Below, piece by piece: positions 63,264 through 64,000 of a DNA stretch of 64,000 nt; the first letter of the stretch is position 1, and every line of letters begins with the position of its first letter. Location of the stretch: assembly GCA_036005845.1 (NCBI GenBank), contig DASYQD010000117.1, positions 90,310 to 154,309 of the forward strand, written 5' to 3'. Position numbers and translations under genes: made by a program. Below the pieces are notes generated by a model that saw only the letters and a program-made list of their open reading frames with translations, did no database searches and was not told the DNA's origin. The DNA is from DASYQD01 sp036005845 (GTDB lineage: Bacteria; Acidobacteriota; Thermoanaerobaculia; Multivoradales; JAIOJS01).

Positions 63264-64000
63264 ATGAGCTCGTTCCGCGACGCCGAAGCGCCGCTCGTCG
63301 CCCGCCTGCCGCCGGGGCCGATCACCGGCAAGTGGGAGCGCGCCCGCTTCGAGTACAAGCTCGTCAACCCCGCCAACAAGCGGCGCTTCAAGGTGATCGT
63401 CGTCGGCTCGGGACTGGCCGGCGGCGCGGCGGCAGCGACGCTCGGCGAGCTCGGCTACGAGGTCGAGTGCTTCTGCTTCCAGGACAGCCCGCGGCGCGCC
63501 CACTCGATCGCCGCGCAGGGCGGCATCAACGCGGCGAAGAACTACCAGAACGACGGCGACAGCATCTGGCGTCTCTTCTACGACACGGTGAAGGGCGGCG
63601 ACTTTCGCGCCCGCGAGGCCAACGTCTACCGCCTCGCGGAAGTGAGCGCCAACATCATCGACCAGTGCGTGGCGCAGGGCGTGCCCTTCGCGCGCGAGTA
63701 CGGCGGTTTGCTCGACAACCGCTCCTTCGGCGGCGCGCAGGTGTCGCGCACGTTCTACGCGCGCGGGCAGACCGGACAGCAGCTCCTGCTCGGCGCCTAC
63801 CAGGCGCTCAACCGGCAAATCGCCGCCGGACAGGTGAAGATGTACTCGCGGACCGAGATGCTCGACGTGATCGTCGCCGACGGCCGCGCGCGCGGCATCG
63901 TCACGCGCGACCTCGTCACCGGCAAGATCGCGAGCTGGGCCGGCGACGCGGTGGTCCTCGCCACGGGCGGCTACAGCAACGTCTTCTTCCTCTCCACCAA
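63264..64000 (+). CDS. sdhA: Succinate dehydrogenase/fumarate reductase flavoprotein subunit (partial)
   Basis: 245 residues are visible; the gene is cut at the right edge. VIVVGSGLAGGAAA is the FAD-binding Rossmann motif. His80 in AHSIAAQGGIN aligns with the histidine that carries FAD covalently. GGDFRAREANVYRLAE, AREYGGLLDNRSFGG, RTFYARGQTGQQLL and ATGGYSNVFFLST are typical of the Bacteroidota-like di-haem group. ATG at 63264 lies just after the sdhC stop. It oxidises succinate (or reduces fumarate) as part of the TCA cycle and respiratory chain. Confidence 0.95.
   Translation, partial: MSSFRDAEAPLVARLPPGPITGKWERARFEYKLVNPANKRRFKVIVVGSGLAGGAAAATLGELGYEVECFCFQDSPRRAHSIAAQGGINAAKNYQNDGDSIWRLFYDTVKGGDFRAREANVYRLAEVSANIIDQCVAQGVPFAREYGGLLDNRSFGGAQVSRTFYARGQTGQQLLLGAYQALNRQIAAGQVKMYSRTEMLDVIVADGRARGIVTRDLVTGKIASWAGDAVVLATGGYSNVFFLST

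Overview
This 64 kb window comes from the chromosome of a high-GC, Gram-negative-type bacterium. Outer-membrane features are visible: a predicted beta-barrel protein, a rhodanese lipoprotein and very large secreted repeat proteins. The combination of futalosine-route menaquinone synthesis (MqnD), a di-haem b-type succinate dehydrogenase/fumarate reductase, an EgtB/EgtD pair, a DMSO-reductase-family molybdoenzyme with a fused FeS-NrfD partner, and many GTG/TTG starts would fit Acidobacteriota (for example Thermoanaerobaculia) or a neighbouring phylum. No rRNA or other decisive marker is present, so that placement is inference.

Layout. 1-6.6 kb: a secreted seven-repeat carboxypeptidase-regulatory-like protein running off the left edge, a glycosyltransferase-methyltransferase fusion and a secreted BNR-repeat protein. 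6.6-11.9 kb: a DUF533/TerB-like protein, moaA, a STAS regulator, a rhodanese lipoprotein, a cytokinin-dehydrogenase-like flavoprotein and mqnD. 11.9-16.5 kb: a surface-glycan block with a GT-C membrane enzyme, a double glycosyltransferase and a divergent sulfotransferase with a probable CTG start. 16.5-21.7 kb: cdd and mdh, divergent from icd, then a membrane SpoIIE-type phosphatase. 21.8-22.4 kb: a vapBC pair with a perfect operator dyad. 22.5-27 kb: a two-gene molybdoenzyme/FeS-NrfD redox module.

27.0-31.1 kb is a lower-GC island holding three tightly spaced co-directional genes: a four-TM membrane protein with a large cytosolic domain, an unrecognised 302-residue protein, and a cysteine desulfurase with an intact active site. 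It is followed by a frameshifted SnoaL-like pseudogene. This is the best candidate in the window for an undescribed system. 31.7-40.4 kb: a TonB-C-like protein and a 2378-residue beta-helix/DUF11 surface protein. 40.5-48.4 kb: a sulfite-oxidase homologue lacking its molybdenum cysteine, a small orphan protein, a DHFR-like reductase, a barrel protein, a YdeI-like protein, a multidomain secreted protein and an L,D-transpeptidase. 48.4-52.4 kb: a DinB-like protein, sucC, sucD, an S51-like protein without its nucleophile, and ndk. 52.6-55.1 kb: a membrane-anchored pseudo-protease and two small proteins. 55.1-60.6 kb: pgi-egtB-egtD on the minus strand and a secreted M20 peptidase. 60.6-64 kb: a pcnB-like nucleotidyltransferase, a histone-H1-like 43-mer, and the start of a sdhC-sdhA operon cut by the right edge.

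Working together: mdh, icd, sucCD and sdhCA supply much of the TCA cycle, scattered over several transcription units. MqnD supports menaquinone, the likely partner of SdhC and the NrfD-like subunit. MoaA supports molybdenum cofactor for the DMSO-reductase-family enzyme. The STAS protein and the SpoIIE phosphatase could form a partner-switching pair, although 10 kb apart.
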